A program made the position numbers and the translations under genes. From contig CACWYB010000003.1 in the NCBI GenBank assembly GCA_902765005.1, positions 124,001 through 188,000 on the forward strand: a stretch of 64,000 nt of DNA. Reading direction: 5' to 3'. Source of the stretch: an uncultured Eubacteriales bacterium (lineage in GTDB: Bacteria; Bacillota; Clostridia; Christensenellales; CAG-138). The notes beneath the pieces are model-generated. The model did not search any database. It was not told the DNA's origin and was given only the letters and a program-made list of their open reading frames with translations. Positions 43,690 through 51,707 of the stretch are shown here, one piece after another; within the stretch, counting starts at the first letter, position 1, and each line of letters starts with the position of its first letter.

Positions 43690-45210
43690 TCAATACCCGT
43701 TCCAAGGGTCGATGAGGGTCCCGTTCACCGCGTTGATGATGAGGATGTCCGTGGGGCGGCGGCCGCTGTCGTAGTTCTCCGTGTGGATGTCCATGTCCAG
43801 GTAGAAGCACCAGGCGGGCACCAGCAGGCCTGTCTCTACGCTGTCCTTTTCCCGGATGCGCCAGAGGCCCAGATCGATCCGGTCGATGTCCACGGTCAAC
43901 CCCTCCTCCCCCAGCTCCTCCCTCCGGGCGTAGCTATCCAAGAGCAAGGGCAACCGTTTCTCCGCGATGCCCATGATCTCGGAGAAAGGCAGGAGCGTAG
44001 AATCCTCCACAAGGCATTCATCCGTTTCCATGGGCGAGGACCAATCGAATTCATAGGCCGGGCCGTCTCCGAAGCGCAGCGTCACCTTCTCGGAGCGCCA
44101 CTCCGGCGCAGTCAGGTCCTGGAACGCGAAAAGATAGATGTTGTAATGCTGGGTGGTATTGCAGGGGACGCCGCGAACCATGCGGGCACAATGGACCTCG
44201 TAGCCATAGCCGTCCAGGTCGCCCATGACCCACATGCGGGCGGTAGAATCATACCTCTCCTCCACATCGGGCATCAGGCGCACGGCGGCCACCTGAAAGG
44301 TGTCGGAGAGGCCCGCCTCCTGCAGGATGGCTTCCGCCCGTTCCCAGGCTTCCTTAGGCGAGGTCTTCAAAAACCGGTCCACCCCCTCCGGGAGGGAATC
44401 CGTTCGCTGGACCCAGATACGGGGATATCGTTCATGCGCGTCATTGGCGCGGGGAAACTCTCCGGAACGATAGTGCAGCGATGCGCCGCGGGTCACGGGC
44501 AGGCCCCCGCCGGAGTCCTTCATGAGCTCGTCATTGTCGTAGTTATTGTGTATCTGGATGTACTTTCCGGAATATTGGTCGTAGGCCTCCAGCTCCGTGC
44601 ACCTGGCCCACACGGCCCCGGTGTCCTCCGAACCGACGGTCTTCTCCTGCAGGGTGCCGTCTGACAGCTGGGGCGGCTGACCCTCGGGAGCGGTCAAGTA
44701 TTCCTCCTGCAGTTTCTTGAGTATCTCCCGGGCCTCCTCGGGGGTGTCCATGCCGTTTTCAAATTCTCCGTTGGCGATGGACAGATAATACTGCATCTGA
44801 TGCTCAACGACCTCCTTCGTGCGCACGTCGGAGTTGAGATACATAGGCGTGTCGCCGATGATCCGGGCCCACAGCTGATACACGAACTCCTGGGAAAAGT
44901 CCACGGGGTGGACCCGCACGATGGGCATGGGCTGATCCGGGACCTTCACGTCCGCGTGGATATGGACGGTGAGGCGGCCGTCCGCTCCGGTAAAGGACTC
45001 CACCAGGCGTTCGGGAATGTCGTAGAGGGCGCGAATGTCAGGCTTTTGTGCCTCCACATGGACCTCCACCGGGCCATGCTCCCCCATCCCCTGCGCCATC
45101 TCGATCATCTCGCTCTGGTTCTTTTGACGCACGGCGTCCTTTTCCGGCGTGGGCTGGCAGGCAAAGAGTGCCAGAAGAAAGAGTAACAGAATCCAAGCAT
45201 TTCGCTTCAT
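43690..45210 (-). CDS. secreted lipoprotein, possibly DUF6034-like
   Basis: About 506 residues. A signal sequence with lipobox (LLLFLLALFAC, Cys 18) shows membrane-anchored export. The mature part begins CQPTPEKDAV, which reminds me of the clostridial DUF6034 lipoproteins, but I cannot confirm this. The rest is soluble, acidic and rich in beta-type segments, with no recognised catalytic motif. AGGAGG lies 9 bases before ATG 45210. It ends 58 bases upstream of mtnN on the same strand, so the two may be co-transcribed. Confidence 0.7.
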   Translation of the reverse strand: MKRNAWILLLFLLALFACQPTPEKDAVRQKNQSEMIEMAQGMGEHGPVEVHVEAQKPDIRALYDIPERLVESFTGADGRLTVHIHADVKVPDQPMPIVRVHPVDFSQEFVYQLWARIIGDTPMYLNSDVRTKEVVEHQMQYYLSIANGEFENGMDTPEEAREILKKLQEEYLTAPEGQPPQLSDGTLQEKTVGSEDTGAVWARCTELEAYDQYSGKYIQIHNNYDNDELMKDSGGGLPVTRGASLHYRSGEFPRANDAHERYPRIWVQRTDSLPEGVDRFLKTSPKEAWERAEAILQEAGLSDTFQVAAVRLMPDVEERYDSTARMWVMGDLDGYGYEVHCARMVRGVPCNTTQHYNIYLFAFQDLTAPEWRSEKVTLRFGDGPAYEFDWSSPMETDECLVEDSTLLPFSEIMGIAEKRLPLLLDSYARREELGEEGLTVDIDRIDLGLWRIREKDSVETGLLVPAWCFYLDMDIHTENYDSGRRPTDILIINAVNGTLIDPWNGY

Positions 45211-45328
45211 AGGGCAAATCCTCCTGATTGGATGGGAAGAGTATACCTGCAAGATTCGTCCAAAATGTCACAAAAGGATTAGGAAGATGCGGACAAATGG
45301 TAAATTATGGCGGATGTGTGGAGTGTAG

Positions 45329-45528
45329 GGCTGCGGAACTAGGATTCGATTCTCGCCTGCGGGCTCGGTCGGGGCGCTGATTTGCGTGCGAGCTGGGGCG
45401 GAACTAGGATTCGATTCTCGCCTGCGGGCTCGGTCGGGGCGCTGATTCGCGTGTCTGCTGGGGCGGAACCAGGATTAGTCTCGCGCTCGACGCGCTCGGT
45501 CGGGGCGTTGATTCGCGTGTCTGCTGGG
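45329..45528 (-). repeat. tandem array of about 65 bases behind tRNA-Gln (partial tRNA-end elements)
   Basis: Three units beginning CTG(C/G)GG at 45331, 45393 and 45458 (spacing 62 and 65), with a fourth start at 45524 (66) that opens copy C. Each unit has a copy of the tRNA-Gln 3' end (GCGGAACTAGGATTCG or a variant) followed by the P4 hairpin and GCTCGGTCGGGGCG, but lacks P2 and P3. Confidence 0.85.
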
Positions 45529-45635
45529 GCGGAACTAGGATTCGTCTCGCGCTCGACGCGCTCGGTCGGGGAACGGCTCTGAATGTCCCCCGGACATTCA
45601 TTCACCACCGTTCCCTTCGAATCCAGTTCCGCGCC
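45525..45635 (-). repeat. tRNA-end element, copy C (behind tRNA-Gln)
   Basis: Outer arms GCGGAACTAGGATTCG (45529-45544) and CGAATCCAGTTCCGC (45618-45632) pair with one bulge and match the 3' end of tRNA-Gln. Inside: P4 GCGCTCGACGCGC (45549-45561), P2 GGGAACGG (45569-45576) with CCGTTCCC (45608-45615), P3 GAATGTCC (45581-45588) with GGACATTC (45592-45599) and loop CCC. Confidence 0.88.
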
Positions 45636-45639
45636 AAAT

Positions 45640-45678
45640 AACAAAAAAGAGGTATGCATGCGCATACCTCTTTTTTGT
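45640..45678 (-). terminator. terminator of the tRNA-Val / 6S / tRNA-Gln unit
   Basis: AAAAAAGAGGTATGC, loop ATGC-like centre, GCATACCTCTTTTTT: a nearly perfect inverted repeat right after the tRNA-Gln end. Confidence 0.9.
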
Positions 45679-45752
45679 TGGCTGCGGAACTAGGATTCGA
45701 ACCTAGACAATACGAGTCAGAGTCGTAGGTGCTGCCATTACACAATTCCGCA
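45679..45752 (-). tRNA. tRNA-Gln(CTG)
   Basis: Acceptor TGCGGAA/TTCCGCA, G73 and encoded CCA, anticodon CTG in loop CTCTGAC with stem TACGA/TCGTA. It is the last RNA of its unit, and its 3' end is copied several times in 45329-45632. Confidence 0.95.
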
Positions 45753-45766
45753 ACAGCTTGTCTTAG

Positions 45767-45947
45767 GGAAATCCCGAGATGCCGTCCGTCTGAGTGATAA
45801 CACCCGCCTCTCGGCAGGTGGTCGAGCTGTGATGAGCATCAGCCTTCCCGTCCATGCGGGCCTGACATCCTCTCGATCAACGCGCCTTTCCGTATTCACT
45901 CTGTGGGTTTATCACTAAAAACGTAACGCACACCGCAGGATTATTCC
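45767..45947 (-). ncRNA. ssrS: probable 6S RNA
   Basis: 181 bases between two tRNAs on the same strand, the normal length of 6S RNA. The ends close on each other (GGAA...TTCC, ATCCTG/CGGGAT), followed by a further stem AGTGATAA/TTATCACT, an open central region with the small hairpin CACCTGCC-GAGA-GGCGGGTG, and an apical stem with CCCG/CGGG. The 5' TCCTGCGGTGTGCG and 3' CGGCATCTCGGG resemble Firmicutes 6S RNA. It would bind the housekeeping RNA polymerase by mimicking an open promoter. Confidence 0.65.
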
Positions 45948-45948
45948 A

Positions 45949-46025
45949 TGGTGGGATTAATTGGAATCGAACCAATGACCTCCACGATGTCAACGTGGCG
46001 CTCTAACCAGCTGAGCTATAACCCC
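45949..46025 (-). tRNA. tRNA-Val(GAC)
   Basis: Acceptor GGGGTTA/TAATCCC with a G-T pair, A73 and encoded CCA, anticodon GAC in loop TTGACAT. It is the first gene of the unit that continues with the 6S candidate and tRNA-Gln. Its anticodon matches the GTC specifier proposed for the valS T-box. Confidence 0.95.
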
Positions 46026-46038
46026 TTGACAGGATTTA

Positions 46039-46044
46039 ATTATA
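46039..46044 (-). promoter_or_regulatory. -10 box before tRNA-Val
   Basis: Minus-strand TATAAT, 14 bases before the tRNA; the -35 match (TGACTA at 18-base spacing) is weak. Confidence 0.5.
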
Positions 46045-46051
46045 CACACCT

Positions 46052-46621
46052 TCAATTTCTTATAGTCATACCGTGTTTTTCCCTGGCGGCAAGCCGATTT
46101 GCGCACAAGGCCAACGCGTTGTATGCGCATAGGGCCGCGGCAGAAAGGCTCAGCCCCGCCCGGGAGCCCAGGCGAAGCAGGCAATAGGAGAACAGCACAT
46201 ATTCCCGCAGACAGAAAAAGAGCTCATAGGCAAGGCCCGCAAGGCAGATGGCCAGGCGCCTGTCCCGCTCCTGCCGGCACAAAAACGCGATGGGCCCCAG
46301 CATCAGCAGGACCCCCAGGGGCGTGACGAGCGGGGACAGCGGGAAGGCGTCCCCCAGCTTCCAGCCGAGAAGGCCGCTGAGGATGGCGGCGGAAAGGACC
46401 CCCGGCCAGTCGATTGGTTTGCGCTTCCTTTCAAGGAACAGGCCGGGCAGCAGCAGCCCCGCGGGGTAGAGCTGCAGATAGGCGCCCGTCCATTCCGCCT
46501 CGCTGACGAGCAGCAAAAACAGCGGAAACAGCGTCAGCATCCGGCGCCGCCCGTTGGGCGCATCACAAAAGGCCCAGGCGTATAGGGAAAGGGAAAGCAG
46601 GCAAGGTTGATAGAGATACAA
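46052..46621 (-). CDS. hypothetical membrane protein
   Basis: About 189 residues if the TTG at 46621 is used; the first Met is about 25 codons later. No strong SD is present. Five or six hydrophobic segments fill the protein (MLTLFPLFLLLVSEAEW, VLSAAILSGLLGW, LVTPLGVLLMLGPIAFLC, LAICLAGLAYELFFCL, LSLSAAALCAYNALALC). I recognise no family. The frame continues upstream into the guanine deaminase gene, but that part does not look membrane-like and is probably not translated in this frame. The start lies within the tail of a terminator-like hairpin. Confidence 0.6.
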   Translation of the reverse strand: MYLYQPCLLSLSLYAWAFCDAPNGRRRMLTLFPLFLLLVSEAEWTGAYLQLYPAGLLLPGLFLERKRKPIDWPGVLSAAILSGLLGWKLGDAFPLSPLVTPLGVLLMLGPIAFLCRQERDRRLAICLAGLAYELFFCLREYVLFSYCLLRLGSRAGLSLSAAALCAYNALALCANRLAAREKHGMTIRN

Positions 46622-46660
46622 AAGCGCGTCACATCCTTTTTCGTAGGATGGACGCGCCGA
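46621..46660 (-). terminator. hairpin after the guanine deaminase gene
   Basis: 12-bp stem with one bulged base: GCGCGTC + CATCC (46624-46636) with GGATG + GACGCGC (46646-46657), and TTTT after it on the minus strand. It may attenuate transcription into the membrane protein gene. Confidence 0.55.
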
Positions 46661-46676
46661 TGAAAAACTATGCGGC

Positions 46677-47933
46677 TTAGATCCGGCGCACGCCTTCGCT
46701 GTACACCGCCCGAATGTGCCGGTCGTCCAGCCGATACACCGCCCGCAGCAGCCGATCCCGCAAAGACATGCCGGGGAGCATAGGCAGGTGGGTGTCATCC
46801 AGGACGACGGCGTGGAGCCTCTCCCCCGCCCCGAAGCCGGGTTTGGCCCCCAGGAAGGTTTGGCCGGCGCTGGTGGCCATGTAGTAGGCCGCCTCGATGG
46901 AAAGGGCCTGGCTGGGGTCGTTTTTCATAACGCCCCGGTCCTTAGAGGCGCAGATGGAGTTAGCCATGGTGGCCAGCATGGAAAGGGTGGTGCCCCCCGC
47001 CACATCGGAGCCCAGGCACACTCCCTGCCCCTCCCGCAGCAGCTCCGCCGCAGGGCTGATACCACTCATAAGGGCGTTGTTGGAGCTGGCGCAATGGACG
47101 GGGCGCACGCCCCGTTCCAGCAGGGCGGCCCGCTCCCTTTCGTCGCTGTGGACGCAGTGGGCCATGAGGGTTTTGCCGTCGAAAAGGCCGAATTTGTCGT
47201 AGACCTGCCAATACTGGCCGCAGTCCGGGAACAGCTCCGCCACAAGGGCGATCTCCCCCACGTTCTCCGACAGATGGGATTGGACGGGCAGATCCCGTTC
47301 CGCCTTCACCTTGCCCAAAAAGGCCAGGAGCTCCTCCGTGCAGGAGGGGGCGAAGCGGGGCGTGAGGATGGGTTTGATCTTTGTGAACCGGCGGCAGGCG
47401 TCCAGCCAGCGCAAGGTCTCCGCCTTGCTCTGCTCGGTGGTCTCGCATAGGTACGCGGGGGCGTTCCTGTCCATGTTTACCTTGCCCACATAGCCCGTGA
47501 CGCCGGCCTTTTCCAGCTCCTCCATGAGGATGAGGGTGGCGTCGGTGTGCAGGGAGGAGAACATGGACACCCTCGTGGTGCCGTTTTGGATCAGATCCCG
47601 TGATAGCTGCCTGTATCTTTCCCGGGCGTAGGCGGGGTCGGCGTAGCGAGCCTCCGCGGGGAAGGCGTAGGTCTCCAACCACGCCAACAGGGGCCGGTCC
47701 ATGCCCGTGCCGGTGAACTCATATTGTGGCCCGTGCAGGTGCATGTCCGCAAAGCTCTGAAGGATGAGGGCGTCCCCAAAGTCCGTGACCTGGGCTTCCT
47801 TCATGGCTTGGGGCAGCTGCGCATAGATCCCCGCCACCCGGCCGTCCTCCAGCACCAGAAAGCTGTTCGGATGCAGGCCCAGGCTGTTCGGAGACAGTGC
47901 CTCGATGATGTTCCCCTTCAGGGCGGTCAGCAT
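46677..47933 (-). CDS. guaD: guanine deaminase
   Basis: 418 residues of the amidohydrolase superfamily. FADMHLHGPQYEFTG carries the metal-binding HxH and the guanine deaminase signature, LTPRFAPSCTEELL and HLSENVGEI the next ligand region, MAHCVH and SDVAGGTTLSM the remaining metal ligands. It converts guanine to xanthine, the substrate of the xanthine dehydrogenase encoded at 51.7-55.4 kb. It overlaps the MocA-like gene by 7 bases and is the third gene of the hydA operon. An SsnA-type aminohydrolase is the alternative. Confidence 0.85.
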   Translation of the reverse strand: MLTALKGNIIEALSPNSLGLHPNSFLVLEDGRVAGIYAQLPQAMKEAQVTDFGDALILQSFADMHLHGPQYEFTGTGMDRPLLAWLETYAFPAEARYADPAYARERYRQLSRDLIQNGTTRVSMFSSLHTDATLILMEELEKAGVTGYVGKVNMDRNAPAYLCETTEQSKAETLRWLDACRRFTKIKPILTPRFAPSCTEELLAFLGKVKAERDLPVQSHLSENVGEIALVAELFPDCGQYWQVYDKFGLFDGKTLMAHCVHSDERERAALLERGVRPVHCASSNNALMSGISPAAELLREGQGVCLGSDVAGGTTLSMLATMANSICASKDRGVMKNDPSQALSIEAAYYMATSAGQTFLGAKPGFGAGERLHAVVLDDTHLPMLPGMSLRDRLLRAVYRLDDRHIRAVYSEGVRRI

Positions 47934-48505
47934 GATGATGGGTCCTCCTTCCTGTCGATGTCCAAAAGCTCCTTTGGGTCCACGGGGATGGTGCGCAGCC
48001 GCTCCCGGTGGGCGGCGATGACCTGGCGGCCGCCCCTGTCCCCCTGGACCTGCAGCAGCTCCGGAATAAGGGACGCGGGAAAGAGCACCGGGTTCCCCCG
48101 CCGCCCTTCCGCCTCAGGGGCAAAGATCATCTCCGGCTTCTGACGAAAGGCCTCCAGGAGCTGGTTTACGGTCCCGCAGGAAAGATGGGGCTGGTCCGCC
48201 ACGGCGTAAAGGATGCCGTCGAATTTACCCGCGGCGCAGATCGCCTCCGTGCCCAGGCGGACGCTGGAGCTCATGCCCCGCTCCGGGGCCGGGTTGATGC
48301 ACACGAGAAAGCCAAGCGCCCGGGCGGCGTCCATCAGATACCCCTTGTCCCGGCTGGTGATGAGCACCCGAAGATCGAAGGGCGCATCGGCAAGGACCTT
48401 CAGGGCATGGACGCCCATGGGTTCCCCGTCCACAGGGAGCCGGAGCTTATCGGAGCCAAAGCGGCTGCCGGACCCCGCCGCTGTCAGCAGGCACGCCAGC
48501 TTCAT
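47927..48505 (-). CDS. MocA-like nucleotidyltransferase (molybdenum cofactor cytidylyl type)
   Basis: 192 residues with the N-terminal nucleotide-binding loop LLTAAGSGSRFGSDKLRLPVDG, ERGMSSSVRLG and the metal-binding VADQPHLS, followed by GRRGNPVLFP. MocA proteins add CMP to the molybdopterin cofactor used by xanthine dehydrogenase-type enzymes, which fits the xdhABC genes across the divergent promoter. The ATG overlaps the hydA stop (ATGA). Confidence 0.86.
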   Translation of the reverse strand: MKLACLLTAAGSGSRFGSDKLRLPVDGEPMGVHALKVLADAPFDLRVLITSRDKGYLMDAARALGFLVCINPAPERGMSSSVRLGTEAICAAGKFDGILYAVADQPHLSCGTVNQLLEAFRQKPEMIFAPEAEGRRGNPVLFPASLIPELLQVQGDRGGRQVIAAHRERLRTIPVDPKELLDIDRKEDPSSC

Positions 48506-49872
48506 TTGCGATACCGCCCGCAGCGGTCCCGCTTCACGTATTCGCCCAGGCCCGTGGCCAAAATAGTCCCGTTCTCCACGGCCAGGACCCCGTTCAGGAT
48601 CACGTCCCGGGTCTTTCCGGCGGCTTCATAGCCCTCGTAGGGGGAGTTGTCGCAGCGGTGCAGGTTGGTGGCCGCATGGATGGTGTGGGGTGCGTTGGGG
48701 TCGAAGACGACGATGTCCGCGTCGCTGCCGGGCAGCAGGGCCCCCTTCTTCGGATACATGCCAAAGAGCTTGGCGGCCCGGGTGGAAAGGAGCTCCGCCA
48801 TGGCCGGAAGGTCGATATAGCCCCCCTTCACGGCCCGAGTATACACGATCTCCGCCCGGTTCTGGACCCCGGCGCCGCCGTTGGGCGTCTTGGAAAAGTC
48901 ATCCTGCCCCGCCGCCTTCTGGGCCATGGTGAAGGAGCAGTGGTCGGTTCCGATCCAGTCGATCTCCCCCGTCGTCATGGCTTGGAGCAGCGCCTCCTGG
49001 TCCGCCCGGGACCGCAGCGGCGGCGACATGACGAACTTGGCCCCGTCCGGGGCGTCGTACATGGCCTCCTCCAGAACAAGATATTGGGGGCAGGTCTCCA
49101 AATATACCTCCTGGCCCCGTTCCCTGGCCCGGCGGGCGATGTCCAGCCCCTCCTTTGTGGACAGGTGGACCACCCAGGCGGGGCCGCCGGCCAGGTATGC
49201 CGCGTCCATGAGCCGCCCCACGCCGTCCGCCTCCACCAGATTGGGCCGGGAAATGGCGTGATACCGGGAGGCGGTCTTCCCCGCCGCCTTCAGCTCCCTG
49301 ACCCTGGATTTGATGATATCGTCGTTCTCGCAGTGGATGCCGATGACGCAGTCCTCCCTGGCAAGGCGCTGGATGGCCTCATAGATGACCCCGTCGGAAA
49401 GGCGCATGTTGTCATAGACCATGTACATCTTGAAGGAGGTGACGCCGTTTTCGATCATGAGGGGGATCTCGGCTATGCGCGCCTCGTTCCATTCGGACAT
49501 GGCCATGTGGAAGCCGTAGTTGCAGCTGCAGCCTTTGGCCTTATTCTGCCACTTGCGGTAGGCGTCCATAAGGGTCATGCCCCGCTCCTGGGTGGCAAAG
49601 TCCAGCACGGTGGTGGTGCCGCCCAGGAGGGCCGCCCGGGTGCCGGAGGGGAAATCGTCCGCGGTGACGGTGCTGCCCACTTCCAGATCAAAATGGGTGT
49701 GGGTGTCGATGAAGCCGGGGAACACATAGCAGCCTTCCGCGTCGATGACCTTGTCCGCCGGCGCGTCGATGGTGCCGCCCAGCCGGGAAATGCGCCTATC
49801 CTCCGTGAGCAGGTCCCCTTTTTCCACCCCCTCGGGCCGGACTAAGAAAGCGTTCTTGATCAGTATGCGCAT
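48502..49872 (-). CDS. hydA: dihydropyrimidinase / D-hydantoinase
   Basis: 456 residues, cyclic amidohydrolase. The metal site includes PGFIDTHTHFD, the carboxylated Lys in GVTSFKMYMVYD, and HCEND; GTDHCSF supplies the last Asp. It opens dihydropyrimidine or hydantoin rings; in clostridial purine-degradation clusters such an enzyme is often present and its true substrate there is not settled. It is the first gene of the hydA-mocA-guaD operon, divergent from adenine deaminase. GGAGG lies 9 bases before the ATG. Confidence 0.9.
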   Translation of the reverse strand: MRILIKNAFLVRPEGVEKGDLLTEDRRISRLGGTIDAPADKVIDAEGCYVFPGFIDTHTHFDLEVGSTVTADDFPSGTRAALLGGTTTVLDFATQERGMTLMDAYRKWQNKAKGCSCNYGFHMAMSEWNEARIAEIPLMIENGVTSFKMYMVYDNMRLSDGVIYEAIQRLAREDCVIGIHCENDDIIKSRVRELKAAGKTASRYHAISRPNLVEADGVGRLMDAAYLAGGPAWVVHLSTKEGLDIARRARERGQEVYLETCPQYLVLEEAMYDAPDGAKFVMSPPLRSRADQEALLQAMTTGEIDWIGTDHCSFTMAQKAAGQDDFSKTPNGGAGVQNRAEIVYTRAVKGGYIDLPAMAELLSTRAAKLFGMYPKKGALLPGSDADIVVFDPNAPHTIHAATNLHRCDNSPYEGYEAAGKTRDVILNGVLAVENGTILATGLGEYVKRDRCGRYRK

Positions 49873-49890
49873 ATATATGCCCTCCTCTGT

Positions 49891-49905
49891 GTATACTCAG
49901 TATAC
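49891..49905. promoter_or_regulatory. palindromic operator over the hydA -10 box
   Basis: GTATACTCAGTATAC is a perfect 7-1-7 palindrome; the minus-strand -10 box TATACT (49899-49904) lies inside it. It is in the 133-base divergent region that serves both the hydA and ade operons. Confidence 0.6.
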
Positions 49906-49955
49906 CATAGGTGGGCAAAAAAGCGTATATCTTTCAAAAAAATAATTAGACGCAC

Positions 49956-49984
49956 TTCCAACTTTTCTTTTCCTGTGCTATACT
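49956..49984 (+). promoter_or_regulatory. promoter of the ade-xdhABC operon
   Basis: TTCCAA (49956-49961), 17-base spacer, TATACT (49979-49984), 21 bases before the start codon, with GGGAGGA between them. The weak -35 hints at an activator. Confidence 0.6.
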
Positions 49985-50005
49985 ACCAAATGGGAGGATA
50001 TAAAG

Positions 50006-51697
50006 ATGGATAATTACAGATTACGCAACGCAATTCTGAACGCCACCTCAAAAAACGCCGCCCTTGTCATCAAGAACGCCAACATCGTCAACGTGTTCAC
50101 CGGCACCATCGAGCACGGGGACGTGGCCGTTCGGGATGGCATCATCCTCGGCATCGGAGACTATGCCGGCCGGGAGGAGATCGACGCTCATGGCGCATTC
50201 CTCTGCCCCGGCCTCATCGACGGCCATGTGCATATCGAATCCTCCATGGCCCATCCGTCCCGGTTCGCCGAATGCGTGCTCAAGCAGGGCACCACCACCG
50301 TTATCGCCGATCCCCATGAGATCGCCAACGCCTGCGGCACCGACGGCATCCAGTACATGCTGGATCAGACGGAATGGCTGCCGCTGTCCGTGTTCTTCAT
50401 GATCCCCTCCTGCGTCCCCTGCACCAGCTTCGAGACCAGCGGCGCCAAGCTGGTGGCCAGCGATATGGAGCCCTTCCTGTCCCAGAAACGGGTCATCGGC
50501 CTGGGGGAAGTGATGGATTACGTGGCCGTGGTTACCGGCGACGGGGAGATGCTGGATAAACTCAAGCTCTTCGAGCGCCGGCCCATCGACGGCCACGCTC
50601 CCCTGCTCTTCGGGGACGAGCTCAACGCCTACTGTATCGCCGGGCCCAAGACGGACCACGAATGCTCGGAATACGGCGAATTCCTGGAAAAGCTGCGCCG
50701 GGGCATGCGGCTCCACCTGCGGCTGGGGTCCGCCTGTCGGGGCGTGGAGGAGATCATGCGGCACATCGCCGAGGACAAGCTCCCCACCCGCCGGATGCTC
50801 TTCTGCACCGACGACAAGCACCTGGGAGACATCGAGCGGGAGGGCCACATCAACTACATCCTCCGCCGGGCCGTGGCCAACGGCATCCACCCCATAGAGG
50901 CTGTGCAGATGGCCACCATCAACGCCGCCGAGACCTACGGGCTCCAGCGCTACGGGGCCATCGCCCCCGGGTATCGGGCGGACATGGTCCTTTTCGACAA
51001 TCTCAAAGATTTCAACGTGCAGATGGTGTTCAGCAACGGCATCCGCTTCGAGCATCATCCGGACACCCTCTTAAAGCGTGACCCCCGGATCTACAACAGC
51101 GTGCACCTGGCGCCGCGAAAGCCCGGGTGCCTGGATCTGCCCGTCAAAGGGGAAATGCCGGTGATCAACCTGACCCCCGGAGAACTGCTGACCAACCTGA
51201 GCTTTGAAACCGTTCCCGAGAAGGACGGCAAGTTCGCCCCCACCCCGGAGCTGCTGAAGGCGGCGGTTTTCGAGCGGCACATGTCCTCCGGCCGGGTGGG
51301 CGTGGGCATATTGAAGGGCATGCGCCTTGAGAACGGGGCCATCGCCTCCACCGTGGGCCACGATTCCCACAACCTCATCGTGGTGGGCGACAACGACGAA
51401 GATATGCTGGCCGCCGTGGACGCCCTGGAAGCCTGCTCCGGCGGGTTCGTGGTGGTGAGCCAAGGCAAGATCCTATCCCAGCTGCCGCTGCCCATCGCGG
51501 GCCTGATGAGCGACCTGCCCCTCAGCAAGATCATCGAGCGGCAGGAGGAGCTCCTCGCCGCCTTTAGAACCATCGGCGAATACGCGGACGGAGACCCCTT
51601 CGTGACCCTTTCCTTCATCGCCCTGCCTGTGATCCCCCACGTGCGCATCACGGATATGGGCGTGTTCAACGTGAGTAAGATGGAGTTCATTCAGTAA
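50006..51697 (+). CDS. ade: adenine deaminase
   Basis: 563 residues, within the normal range for this amidohydrolase. It converts adenine to hypoxanthine. The first metal ligands are in PGLIDGHVHIESSM, followed by TTVIADPHEIANACG and GHAPLLFGDELNAY, and the C-terminal SGRVGVGILKG. Hypoxanthine can then be oxidised by the enzyme encoded directly downstream. It is the first gene of the plus-strand operon. Confidence 0.94.
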   Translation: MDNYRLRNAILNATSKNAALVIKNANIVNVFTGTIEHGDVAVRDGIILGIGDYAGREEIDAHGAFLCPGLIDGHVHIESSMAHPSRFAECVLKQGTTTVIADPHEIANACGTDGIQYMLDQTEWLPLSVFFMIPSCVPCTSFETSGAKLVASDMEPFLSQKRVIGLGEVMDYVAVVTGDGEMLDKLKLFERRPIDGHAPLLFGDELNAYCIAGPKTDHECSEYGEFLEKLRRGMRLHLRLGSACRGVEEIMRHIAEDKLPTRRMLFCTDDKHLGDIEREGHINYILRRAVANGIHPIEAVQMATINAAETYGLQRYGAIAPGYRADMVLFDNLKDFNVQMVFSNGIRFEHHPDTLLKRDPRIYNSVHLAPRKPGCLDLPVKGEMPVINLTPGELLTNLSFETVPEKDGKFAPTPELLKAAVFERHMSSGRVGVGILKGMRLENGAIASTVGHDSHNLIVVGDNDEDMLAAVDALEACSGGFVVVSQGKILSQLPLPIAGLMSDLPLSKIIERQEELLAAFRTIGEYADGDPFVTLSFIALPVIPHVRITDMGVFNVSKMEFIQ

Positions 51698-51707
51698 GGA
51701 GGATTTC

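Noticed and set aside
45329-45560. Repeats of about 65 bases that could be taken for a CRISPR array
   Set aside because: Units are contiguous without unique spacers and contain tRNA-Gln 3' end copies; no cas genes are present.
46622-46798. N-terminal extension of the membrane protein with many cysteines
   Set aside because: It is the shifted reading of the end of guaD, and no start signal supports it.
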